A stretch of DNA of 12,853 nt from Ignavibacteria bacterium UBA961 (GTDB lineage: Bacteria; Bacteroidota; Ignavibacteria; Kapaibacteriales; UBA961). Where the stretch lies: the NCBI GenBank assembly GCA_002293005.1, contig DBCJ01000117.1:1-12853 (forward strand). Reading direction: 5' to 3'. The notes under the pieces were generated by a model, which did no database searches, was not told the origin of the DNA, and saw only the letters and a list, made by a program, of their open reading frames with translations. Below are positions 6,688 through 12,853 of this stretch, piece after piece (the stretch's first letter is position 1; each line of letters opens with the position of its first letter). The translations under genes were made by a program, and so were the position numbers.

Positions 6688-7329
6688 ATGTATATTCGCG
6701 GAAGTGAACTTCAATACATGATTTTGGAAGAGGGTACATTCAGCAAGCAAACCACATATAGCATATTCAAAGGCAAAGATCCTCATGATGATGATCAAGC
6801 AGACATGCAGGAACATTCACCGTCTTTGGCAAATCGCGTTCTTGTGCTTAATCAAAGTTATGAGCCAATAAGTGTTTGCAGTGCCAAAAAGGCATTTTTG
6901 CTGATTTTTCTGCTCAAGGCAGATCTTGTGGCTGAAAGAGAAGACAGAGTCTTGCGTTCAGTTAATGCAACTTATCCTTATCCAAGCGTCATACGCCTCT
7001 CTTCTTATATCCGCGTAAAGTTCAAGAATGTCGAATTATCCAGAAGAAATATACTTCGCAGAGATAATAATCAATGTCAATATTGCGGAAAAACAACAAC
7101 TCCTCTCACATTGGATCATATCATTCCTCGCTCTCGCGGTGGGATGGATACTTGGGACAATCTCGTTGCGGCCTGCATTCGATGTAATAATCGAAAAGGG
7201 AATCAAACTCCCGAAGAAGCAGGCATGAAACTTGCAAAGCAACCTCGCAAACCACATCATGTCATTTTTCTCAAAAATTTCATGGGCAAGGTTGATGAGG
7301 CATGGAAACCGTATCTTTTCCTTGATTGA
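6688..7329 (+). CDS. HNH endonuclease-domain protein
   Basis: A 213-residue protein with a C-terminal HNH fold. A zinc knuckle is formed by Cys 130/Cys 133 (CQYC) and Cys 163/Cys 166 (CIRC). The catalytic core is LDHIIPRSRGG with Asp 143 and His 144, then Asn 158 in TWDNLVAAC and NNRKG at 167-171. The preceding VLVLNQSYEPISVCSAKKAF block (51-70) is the conserved start of a Bacteroidota/Cyanobacteria-type HNH protein of unknown role. The first 45-50 residues are therefore an unusual extension or a wrong start: in-frame ATGs at 6718 and 6805 are alternatives, and none has a good SD. It precedes lptF by 20 nt. No restriction, toxin or phage neighbour is seen, so a specific role such as repair or defence cannot be claimed. 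Confidence 0.85.
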   Translation: MYIRGSELQYMILEEGTFSKQTTYSIFKGKDPHDDDQADMQEHSPSLANRVLVLNQSYEPISVCSAKKAFLLIFLLKADLVAEREDRVLRSVNATYPYPSVIRLSSYIRVKFKNVELSRRNILRRDNNQCQYCGKTTTPLTLDHIIPRSRGGMDTWDNLVAACIRCNNRKGNQTPEEAGMKLAKQPRKPHHVIFLKNFMGKVDEAWKPYLFLD

Positions 7330-7349
7330 TTCCTGTTAATACCTGAAAA

Positions 7350-8711
7350 ATGCTAATTTCTCTCTATGTTTTGAGACTCCATTTCGGTCCATTTCTTTTT
7401 GGGACTTTGACCGTGATGTTTCTTTTTCTGCTTCAATTCTTGATGAATAATCTTGACAAATTGATCGGAAAAGGACTCGATAATGCCATTATTCTGCAAG
7501 TGATCATGCTGAGTTTATCTTGGATGATCGTGCTTGCCATTCCAATGGGCGTGCTCTTCTCCACTTTGATGGCTTTCGGAAGCATGTCCGGCGCACATGA
7601 GACTACTATCATCAAATCAGGTGGCAGAAGTTTATATCGCATGATGTTTCCACTCATCATCATCGGTGCAGGATTATTCTATGGGGTCTATTGGTTCAAT
7701 GATTCAATTCTACCAGAATCGAATCATCGCTTTAAGATACTTATGCAGGATATACAAAGAAAGAAGCCGACTTTTGCGATTGAGTCAGGTCGATTTGTTT
7801 CTCAATTGGAAGGATATACCATCCTCGCAAGAAAGGTTGATACGCTCAGTGGGGCATTATATGGGGTTACGATTTATGACAATGGCTATACAAATAGAAC
7901 AAATGTATTGTCTGCCGATACAGGATCTATCAAATTCTCTTCTGATTATTCCAGAGTTATTGTCACGCTTCGCAATGGTGAAGTGCATCAATTACAAAAG
8001 CAAAAGCGCACAGATTTTCGCATGATGCGATTTTCCAAACATGTGATTTCCATTGCTGCTCGTGATTTTCTCTTTCAGCAATCTGATGTGAATCCGGGTT
8101 CTAGAGGCGATCGCGAGATGTCGATTGCGGACATGAGATCCATCGTTCAAGAAACAGATATTTCTCTGAATGTCACCCAAAAGAGAATAGACACTTTATT
8201 GAATGAGCATTATGGTGAAGTGGTTCAGGCAAGATTGCCGGGTGATTCAGCTGATGCGACCATGACACCGATTCGTGAGAGAGTATTGACAGAACAAGAG
8301 ATCCATAAGCGAGTGCTCAATAGATTATCGGTATTGCGTTCACCATTGGAATCTGATTTGTTTCAGGCGAATGAACAGCAAAAAAAGAAAAAGGCATATT
8401 TGGTTGAGATTTATAAAAAATACTCCATACCTGCTGCTTGTCTTGTATTTGTATTCATTGGATGTCCACTAGGTGTACTAAGCAAGCGAGGTAATTTCGG
8501 TATTAGTGCTGCTATCAGTCTTCTCTTTTATGTGGTCTTTTGGGCTTGTCTGATTGGCGGAGAAAAATTGGCCGACAGAGATTTGATTTCAGCCGAGATA
8601 GGCGGATGGTTCGGCATATATGTGACGGGAGCCATCGGACTGGCATTGACATTCATCGTGAACAATGAATTATCCGTCAAGGATCTTTGGCAGAAAATCA
8701 GAAGAGCTTGA
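7350..8711 (+). CDS. lptF: LPS export permease, LptF/LptG (YjgP/YjgQ) family
   Basis: Inner-membrane half of the LptB2FG ABC exporter, which extracts lipopolysaccharide from the inner membrane and feeds it to the LptC-LptA bridge. Three N-terminal membrane segments (about 15-35, 48-75 and 98-116) surround the family signature with GPFLFGTLTVMFLFLL and MNNLDKLIGKGL. A periplasmic beta-jellyroll-like domain runs from about 120 to 350, and three more membrane segments lie near 358-376, 384-402 and 420-440. 453 residues is somewhat longer than the usual 360-400; the extra length is in the periplasmic part after about 230, which is polar and probably helical. LptF versus LptG cannot be decided here because the partner and lptB are not in the window. 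The start lacks a clear SD; it follows the HNH gene closely and converges on recJ with a 2-nt gap. Confidence 0.88.
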   Translation: MLISLYVLRLHFGPFLFGTLTVMFLFLLQFLMNNLDKLIGKGLDNAIILQVIMLSLSWMIVLAIPMGVLFSTLMAFGSMSGAHETTIIKSGGRSLYRMMFPLIIIGAGLFYGVYWFNDSILPESNHRFKILMQDIQRKKPTFAIESGRFVSQLEGYTILARKVDTLSGALYGVTIYDNGYTNRTNVLSADTGSIKFSSDYSRVIVTLRNGEVHQLQKQKRTDFRMMRFSKHVISIAARDFLFQQSDVNPGSRGDREMSIADMRSIVQETDISLNVTQKRIDTLLNEHYGEVVQARLPGDSADATMTPIRERVLTEQEIHKRVLNRLSVLRSPLESDLFQANEQQKKKKAYLVEIYKKYSIPAACLVFVFIGCPLGVLSKRGNFGISAAISLLFYVVFWACLIGGEKLADRDLISAEIGGWFGIYVTGAIGLALTFIVNNELSVKDLWQKIRRA

Positions 8712-8713
8712 TT

Positions 8714-10414
8714 CTATTCTTCGGGTCGGATGTCTTTTATGGACAATTGGGGTGCATTCGATCCATTATGGGTATTCTCTTCCAAATTGAAGCAAATGGA
8801 AAAGGGTTTGCCATTCGTGCAGTATTTGAGTTTGTGAGCGAGATTGAATCCAATTGCATCAATGACAAAATTGGATTGCATCGTGCGTAATTTCAAATGA
8901 TTCCCGCCGATGATTTTCACGCCATTTGCTGAACGAACATTTTGGGCATAAAACATTGGTTTGGAATTCCCATAGCCAAATGGAGCAAATCTTCGCAAAA
9001 CTTCCAAGAATCTGGGCGAGAGCTCGCTAAGTTGCAATTCTGAATCTACTACAATCTCAGGAATAAGCATTTCAGGAGTGATCTCACGATGAGCGATTTC
9101 ATCGATGGATTCGCGCAATTGAAGAATATCCTTCTCGCGTAAAGTCACGCCTGCTGCATGTTTATGTCCACCAAATTCCAAAAGCAAATGCTCGCATTCT
9201 TTCAAAGCATTATGAATATCGAAATTACGAATGCTTCTTGCGGAACCTTTCGCATGTTTGTCCAAAGAGGTAAGTAGAATCGTTGGAAGATGGAAGCGTT
9301 CCACGAGGCGTGATGCCACGATTCCAATGACACCGGCATGCCAGCCCGGTTTATACACGACTAGTGATCTACGCTCTTTTTCTTTCAATAATCTTTCAGC
9401 TTCTTTGCTGGCTTGATCGAATGTGAATTCATCGAGTTGACGGCGACGTCGATTGTCGCTTTCAAGAACTTGTGCAATTGAAAATGCAGTGTATTCATCA
9501 TCCGCAATCATCATGTCAACAGCTCTTCCGGCATCACCTAATCTTCCTGCTGCATTGATTCTCGGAGCAATTCCAAAGATGACATTTGAAGTGGTCAAAC
9601 TTCCGGCACGCATGTCAGCGCAGTCGAGCAAACCTTGAAAACCGGGTCTTGTATTATTATTCAATCGTTCAAGACCATAATGGACGAGAACTCGATTTTC
9701 ACCGGTCAATGCCACAATATCTGCGGCTGAAGATATAGCTACAAAATCCAAATAGGAAAATGGCAAATCGGGTTTATTGAGTGCGGAACAAACTCCTTGC
9801 ACCAATTTGAATGCTACACCACAGGCGGATAAATGCTTGAAAGGATAAGTACAATCAGGTTTGAGAGGATCAAGAATTGCATATGCATCAGGCAATGCTT
9901 CAGCAGGTTCATGATGGTCACAGATGATGGTATCTATACCAAGGGAATTTGCATAATCGACAGGTTCAACTGAAGTGATTCCACAATCAACGGCGATGAT
10001 GAGTGTAGCCCCGGCTTCTCTGGCTTTTAGAATACTTTGATGTGATAAACCATATCCTTCCCCTTGTCTGTCCGGCACAAAATACTGCACATCTCCCCCT
10101 ATCTCTCTCAAGAAGAGGAGCATCATTGCTGTACTTGCGGTTCCATCAACATCATAATCGCCATGTACCCAAATGGTTTCTCCATTTGCAATGGCTTTGC
10201 ATACACGCTCCGTTGCCTTGTCCATGCCATCCATCAAAAAGGGGTCATGGATTTCTTCAAGTACGGGAGTGAGAAATCGTTCAGCTTCAATATGATCTAC
10301 AAGACCTCTGGTCGTTAAGACCTTTGCGAGACTTATCGGTACATTGAGCGTGTCAGCGAGTGTTTTAGCGGAACCATCATCAGCATGTTCTCTGATAATC
10401 CAACGATATTCCAA
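8714..10414 (-). CDS. recJ: Single-stranded-DNA-specific 5'-3' exonuclease RecJ
   Basis: RecJ degrades single-stranded DNA 5' to 3' in recombination, mismatch and base-excision repair. DHH-superfamily motifs are clear (numbering from the TTG start): HGDYDVDGTAS with Asp 86, 88 and 90; AVDCG with Asp 143; CDHH at 165-168; then SAADIVAL and RINAAGRLGDA; and the DHHA1 domain motif GGHKHAAG. An OB-like domain forms the C-terminal part. The longer frame, from an ATG at 10588, adds 58 residues without RecJ character and would overlap rsgA. The conserved N-terminus EYRWIIREHADD directly follows a TTG at 10414, there is no ATG between, and 566 aa fits the family. A promoter candidate lies 33 nt upstream. 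So TTG is the probable start. A run of eight T just before it could also be a sequencing or slippage spot. Confidence 0.93.
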   Translation of the reverse strand: MEYRWIIREHADDGSAKTLADTLNVPISLAKVLTTRGLVDHIEAERFLTPVLEEIHDPFLMDGMDKATERVCKAIANGETIWVHGDYDVDGTASTAMMLLFLREIGGDVQYFVPDRQGEGYGLSHQSILKAREAGATLIIAVDCGITSVEPVDYANSLGIDTIICDHHEPAEALPDAYAILDPLKPDCTYPFKHLSACGVAFKLVQGVCSALNKPDLPFSYLDFVAISSAADIVALTGENRVLVHYGLERLNNNTRPGFQGLLDCADMRAGSLTTSNVIFGIAPRINAAGRLGDAGRAVDMMIADDEYTAFSIAQVLESDNRRRRQLDEFTFDQASKEAERLLKEKERRSLVVYKPGWHAGVIGIVASRLVERFHLPTILLTSLDKHAKGSARSIRNFDIHNALKECEHLLLEFGGHKHAAGVTLREKDILQLRESIDEIAHREITPEMLIPEIVVDSELQLSELSPRFLEVLRRFAPFGYGNSKPMFYAQNVRSANGVKIIGGNHLKLRTMQSNFVIDAIGFNLAHKLKYCTNGKPFSICFNLEENTHNGSNAPQLSIKDIRPEE

Positions 10415-10446
10415 AAAAAAGTAACTATTGTTTAGAAAAACTGAGG

Positions 10447-10476
10447 CCAAAATACATAAATTCCCCAATGTTGCAA
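10447..10476 (-). promoter_or_regulatory. Candidate recJ promoter
   Basis: On the minus strand TTG (10476-10474) is followed after 19 nt by TATTTTGG (10454-10447). This resembles the Bacteroidota TTG / TAnnTTTG pair with one mismatch. The predicted transcript would start about 25 nt before the TTG at 10414 and could not encode the 58-residue extension of the longer frame, which supports the short recJ. Confidence 0.35.
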
Positions 10477-10540
10477 GAAATATTGTGTAAATAAATTGAC
10501 AGATTTGTGCAAACAACCTGACACTTTTCAAATCCATTAC

Positions 10541-11635
10541 ATGAAGAAAAAACGAGTCGATACCGGAAAGAAGGCGAAAATCAAGCAAAGAAAGTCATAT
10601 TCTCAGGAAGATACTTGGCTTGAGGAATTTGATGTTCGTTCTTCAACCGGAAATGTACAATCAAAAAAAGAAGAGACTCGTACCATGATAAAATTGGGCG
10701 AGGCACCCAAGGAAATGGATTTACACTTTGGGCGGGTAATGGCGGTTGGTGGTAGAACTTGGTATGTGCAGTCTGATGAAGAGGTTATAGAATGTTTGCC
10801 TGCCGGAACTGTATATGCATTACATGAAGATACTTCCCTTTTGGCAGTTGGTGATATGGTTGGTTTTGAGCGCATTGATGATGGCACGGGTATAGTGAAG
10901 GGAAGTATTATTCAAGTTGAGAAGCGCTTTTCACATTTATCAAGAAAAGGCATTGGGAAATATGCCGGTGAGCAAGTGATCATTAGCAATGTTGATGGTA
11001 TTTTGATTGTGATGTCTGCAGCTGATCCATTTTACAATAAGCGATTATTGGACAGATATCTGATTGCGGCAGAGCTTGGGAAACTCACACCTTCGATTTG
11101 CATCAATAAAATTGAATTGATGGATAAAGATTTGATTGCCGAAGATTTGGCGGTGTATTCGGATACACTTAAGATTCCTGTTTATTTCACTAGCGTAGCC
11201 GAAGGAATTGGCATTGAAGAATTGGCAGCGGGTTTGAATAATCATTCAACTGTATTGTCGGGTCCATCAGGAGTTGGGAAATCATCACTTATCAATGCAA
11301 TATCGGGTGAAGAATTGCAAAGAACGGGCGAAGTAAGTGAGCGCACTTGGAAGGGTAAGCATATTACTTCATCAGCTCGCATGTTTGCTTTGCCCGGAGG
11401 TGGATTTATTGCAGATACACCCGGACTTCGTGAATTGGGTTTATGGGATATTCATCCGGATGACACTGCATTTTACTTTCATGATTTCGATGCATTTTTT
11501 CCGAAGTGCAAATTCACATCCTGCACACATAGGCATGAACCGGATTGTGCCGTAAAGAAAGCCGTTGAAGAAGAATTGATCGATCCGGAACGCTATGTCA
11601 GTTATCTGCAGATCGTTGAGAGCTTGGAAGAATAG
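10541..11635 (+). CDS. rsgA: Ribosome small-subunit-dependent GTPase A
   Basis: Circularly permuted GTPase that checks and releases late 30S subunits during ribosome assembly. From the ATG at 10541 (364 aa): a basic tail MKKKRVDTGKKAKIKQRK, an OB-fold near 60-130, then G motifs in permuted order. These are G4 NKIE at 189-192, G1 GPSGVGKSS at 241-249, and G3 DTPG at 292-295. The zinc knuckle is Cys 323, Cys 328, His 330 and Cys 336. The basic tail resembles that of E. coli RsgA and should contact rRNA. A TTG at 10496 would add 15 residues; there is no good SD for either. G4 is usually NKxD, so Glu at the last position is unusual. The gene is divergent from recJ and runs toward tRNA-Ser with 35 nt between. 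Confidence 0.95.
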   Translation: MKKKRVDTGKKAKIKQRKSYSQEDTWLEEFDVRSSTGNVQSKKEETRTMIKLGEAPKEMDLHFGRVMAVGGRTWYVQSDEEVIECLPAGTVYALHEDTSLLAVGDMVGFERIDDGTGIVKGSIIQVEKRFSHLSRKGIGKYAGEQVIISNVDGILIVMSAADPFYNKRLLDRYLIAAELGKLTPSICINKIELMDKDLIAEDLAVYSDTLKIPVYFTSVAEGIGIEELAAGLNNHSTVLSGPSGVGKSSLINAISGEELQRTGEVSERTWKGKHITSSARMFALPGGGFIADTPGLRELGLWDIHPDDTAFYFHDFDAFFPKCKFTSCTHRHEPDCAVKKAVEEELIDPERYVSYLQIVESLEE

Positions 11636-11670
11636 TCCTCTCATTTTCGTAATTTTACAATCCAAACCAC

Positions 11671-11757
11671 GGAGAAGTGCGAGAGTGGTTGAATCGGACG
11701 GTCTCGAAAACCGTTATAGGAGCAATCCTATCGAGGGTTCGAATCCCTCCTTCTCCG
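11671..11757 (+). tRNA. tRNA-Ser (anticodon CGA)
   Basis: Class II tRNA of 87 nt. Acceptor GGAGAAG (11671-11677) pairs with CTTCTCC (11750-11756), with discriminator G 11757. The anticodon arm is ACGGT-CTCGAAA-ACCGT (11698-11714), with CGA at 11705-11707 reading UCG. The long variable arm has an ATAGG/CCTAT stem, as in tRNA-Ser. The T arm is GAGGG-TTCGAAT-CCCTC. CCA is not encoded (CAA follows). A 7/8 match to TAnnTTTG (TAATTTTA, 11650-11657) lies just upstream and could be its own promoter; otherwise it is co-transcribed with rsgA. Confidence 0.96.
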
Positions 11758-11786
11758 CAACCCAGATAGAGACTGGATACATGTGA

Positions 11787-11820
11787 CCGATGATTACAAT
11801 AGGTAATTATCGGTTTTTTT
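11787..11820 (+). terminator. Rho-independent terminator after tRNA-Ser
   Basis: CCGATGATTAC (11787-11797), a 5-nt loop, and GTAATTATCGG (11803-11813) form an 11-bp stem with one G-U pair, directly followed by seven T (11814-11820). It lies 30 nt after the tRNA and closes the rsgA/tRNA-Ser unit. Confidence 0.88.
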
Positions 11821-11821
11821 G

Positions 11822-11851
11822 TTGGTCTTGGTAGTGTTGGGTAGGTATAAT
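11822..11851 (+). promoter_or_regulatory. Weak sigma70-like promoter candidate
   Basis: TTGGTC (11822-11827), 18 nt, then a perfect TATAAT (11846-11851), immediately after the terminator. The -35 match is poor and AT-rich DNA gives such matches by chance. If active it would transcribe the structured region before the MbnP gene. Confidence 0.2.
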
Positions 11852-11918
11852 TCTTTTACTAACTGTATTGTATTCTATGTAGTTATAGTAATATCAGTAG
11901 GATACCGACCTCATCACA

Positions 11919-11963
11919 TCAACTCAGTCTCATCATCACAGTTCACATTCAACACAGTCTCAT
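11919..11963 (+). repeat. Direct repeat, two copies with 30-nt period
   Basis: TCAACTCAGTCTCAT at 11919-11933 and TCAACACAGTCTCAT at 11949-11963 agree at 14 of 15 positions, and the match continues loosely into CATC/TCATC. There are only two copies, so this is not a CRISPR array. It could be a pair of protein-binding sites or a small duplication. Confidence 0.5.
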
Positions 11964-11990
11964 TCATCCGTATTGAAAGGGGTAAAACAA

Positions 11991-12016
11991 TGAAAAAGGG
12001 TGATTACAGTATCTAA
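11991..12016 (+). other. Eight-codon reading frame with good SD, possible leader peptide
   Basis: AAAGGGG lies about 7 nt before an ATG that opens MKKGDYSI and a TAA stop. The stop codon overlaps the left arm of the 12-bp inverted repeat at 12015-12057. This resembles a leader-peptide/hairpin layout, but the residues show no amino-acid enrichment pointing to attenuation. It could equally be chance or the stub of a lost gene. Confidence 0.2.
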
Positions 12017-12057
12017 TTCGTAACCTTTTGGTCACTTTTTGAAATAGGTTACGAATT
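12015..12057. repeat. Perfect 12-bp inverted repeat with 19-nt loop
   Basis: AATTCGTAACCT (12015-12026) and AGGTTACGAATT (12046-12057) are exact reverse complements. No T-run follows on either strand, so it is not a standard intrinsic terminator. A protein-binding dyad, an RNA structure or a recombination relic are all possible. Confidence 0.7.
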
Positions 12058-12185
12058 TCCCTACAAGTGAGTATTTAGATAGTTGGATATTCGTATTTGG
12101 GGGGAAATGAGGTGATACTGAACACTTTTGGTGTCTTTTACCGAAACCTTTTAGGTGATGAATTGAACTCGAAAATGACCGTGCC

Positions 12186-12208
12186 CTTTGTTTTATACAT
12201 AAACAAAG
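12186..12208. repeat. 8-bp inverted repeat (small hairpin)
   Basis: CTTTGTTT (12186-12193), a 7-nt loop, and AAACAAAG (12201-12208). The stem is AT-rich and no T-run follows on the plus strand. It is weak as a terminator and may be structural or accidental. Confidence 0.4.
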
Positions 12209-12376
12209 TCAAGATAGATAAGGAAATATCAAGATAACACTATCAACAATGCCTCTATATTTCCAATTGCATTGTATTTTCGACCACAATGAAAAATTCC
12301 AAACCATTACTTAGTAGTTAACTTTAACGAACTAATTTGTTTATCCTTTAGCTCACACTTATACTCCGGTATCATC

Positions 12377-12853
12377 ATGCTTCGAAATATATTTCACTAT
12401 TTGACAGTGCTCTTGTTTAGCACTTCCCTATTATTTGTCGGATGTTCTGATCATCCAGCAAATTCCATACATGATGATCATGGCTCCATTCAAGTTTCTA
12501 TAATTCATGTATTTGATTCTGCACCTTTCATTTTCGACAAAGCTTATTCACTCCCAAATGGTGAATCGGTGAAAGGAACAATGTTGAAGTATTATGTTAG
12601 CAATATCTCGTTTGAAAAAGCAGATGGTTCAAGTTATGTCATTCCTCAAGATGAATCTTACTTTCTAGTTGATGAATCAATTGAAAGTACAAAGAAGTTA
12701 ACATTGGACCATATTCCATCTGGTACATATACCGCAATCCGATTTACCATTGGAGTTGATTCACTTCGTTCGACCATGGGACTTGACAAAAGAAAAGGCA
12801 TTCTTGATATCGGTGCTGCGGCACAAGATATGTACTGGTCATGGAATTCAGGT
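12377..12853 (+). CDS. MbnP-family lipoprotein, 3' truncated
   Basis: 159 codons are visible; the gene continues past the right edge. The N-terminus has a hydrophobic stretch and a lipobox ending VGC with Cys 23, then a His/Asp-rich spacer (SIHDDHG). The remainder matches the MbnP family (copper-binding periplasmic proteins first noted beside methanobactin genes and common in Bacteroidota). It shows the LKYYVSNISFEKADG block, the IPSGTYTAIRFTIGVDS block, and DMYWSWNSG at the cut end, whose Trp residues are family hallmarks. MbnP genes usually sit next to a di-heme MbnH/MauG-type peroxidase gene, which would be expected just downstream. No clear SD is seen before the ATG at 12377; the long upstream region may carry its control elements. 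The family call is good; copper binding in this protein is inferred. Confidence 0.85.
   Translation, partial: MLRNIFHYLTVLLFSTSLLFVGCSDHPANSIHDDHGSIQVSIIHVFDSAPFIFDKAYSLPNGESVKGTMLKYYVSNISFEKADGSSYVIPQDESYFLVDESIESTKKLTLDHIPSGTYTAIRFTIGVDSLRSTMGLDKRKGILDIGAAAQDMYWSWNSG

Larger units (their letters stand above)
11821..12376. other. Long intergenic region without a convincing gene
   Basis: About 550 bp between the tRNA terminator and the MbnP gene. No frame shows a recognisable protein; a 65-codon TTG-start frame at 11819-12016 has no family features. Visible structure: a TATAAT-type promoter candidate (11822-11851), a direct repeat (11919-11963), a tiny SD-preceded frame (11991-12016), a 12-bp inverted repeat (12015-12057), an 8-bp hairpin (12186-12208), and loosely similar AAC(A)CTTTTGGT stretches at 12022 and 12121. 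It may be a regulatory leader, an unknown small RNA, or the remnant of lost sequence downstream of a tRNA. No copy of the tRNA 3' end was found, so an integrated element is not supported. Confidence 0.6.

Noticed and set aside
6688..7329. HNH protein as part of a restriction or defence system
   Set aside because: Neighbours are lptF and the lipase/rsmA cluster; no methylase, helicase or toxin partner is present, and such HNH proteins are common stand-alone genes.
10415..10588. 58-residue N-terminal extension of recJ from an ATG at 10588
   Set aside because: It lacks RecJ similarity, overlaps the rsgA start divergently and would need a promoter inside rsgA; the family N-terminus begins at the TTG at 10414.
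11819..12016. 65-codon TTG-start frame after the terminator
   Set aside because: It begins at the terminator T-run, has no SD and no family-like composition; only its last eight codons (from the ATG at 11991) have a plausible SD.
12015..12057. Intrinsic terminator
   Set aside because: The stem is perfect, but the loop is long (19 nt) and no T-run follows on either strand.
11671..12376. tRNA-Ser as attachment site of an integrated element
   Set aside because: No duplicate of the tRNA 3' end, no integrase and no foreign genes are visible downstream within the window.

Overview
The window looks like a chromosomal stretch from a Bacteroidota/Chlorobiota-type (FCB group) bacterium of moderately low GC; GC was judged by eye, not counted. 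Reasons: a perfect TAnnTTTG promoter element, secreted proteins with short A-Q-D signal cleavage sites, an MbnP-family lipoprotein, a C-terminal phenylalanine on a predicted outer-membrane barrel, and Bacteroidota-like forms of LptF, RecJ and RsgA. Finer placement (for example a Kapabacteria-like lineage) is only a guess. Most of the window is compact housekeeping sequence. I see no phage, transposase, CRISPR array, integrase or recognisable defence cassette.

Layout. (1) 2-943, plus: the 3' part of a TPR-repeat protein, cut by the left edge. (2) 940-6596, minus: seven genes read right to left. They are a lipoprotein lipase, a HIT-family hydrolase, rsmA and a PAP2/Aur1-like membrane phosphatase, the four joined by 1-4 nt overlaps. 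After a 43-74 nt gap (by choice of ends) come a secreted basic coiled-coil protein, a predicted outer-membrane protein with an 8-residue tandem repeat, and hpt. (3) 6597-6687: a divergent control region with a good minus-strand promoter element and a perfect inverted repeat beside it. (4) 6688-8711, plus: an HNH nuclease-fold protein and an LptF/LptG permease. (5) 8714-10414, minus: recJ, convergent with lptF, probably starting at TTG. (6) 10541-11757, plus: rsgA, then tRNA-Ser(CGA), closed by a strong intrinsic terminator at 11787-11820. (7) 11821-12376: about 550 bp without a convincing gene, holding inverted and direct repeats and a tiny SD-preceded reading frame. (8) 12377-right edge, plus: the 5' part of an MbnP-family lipoprotein gene.

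How the genes relate. Several products serve the envelope: lipase, PAP2 enzyme, coiled-coil/barrel pair, LptF and MbnP. Others serve the ribosome (RsmA, RsgA, tRNA-Ser), DNA repair (RecJ) or purine salvage (Hpt). The tight overlaps suggest translational coupling. The convergent pairs TPR/hpt and lptF/recJ have virtually no space for a terminator.

The parts least explained by known families are the repeat-bearing barrel with its coiled-coil partner, the palindromic operator candidate at 6651-6671, and the structured non-coding region before the MbnP gene. I do not see a clearly new multi-gene system.
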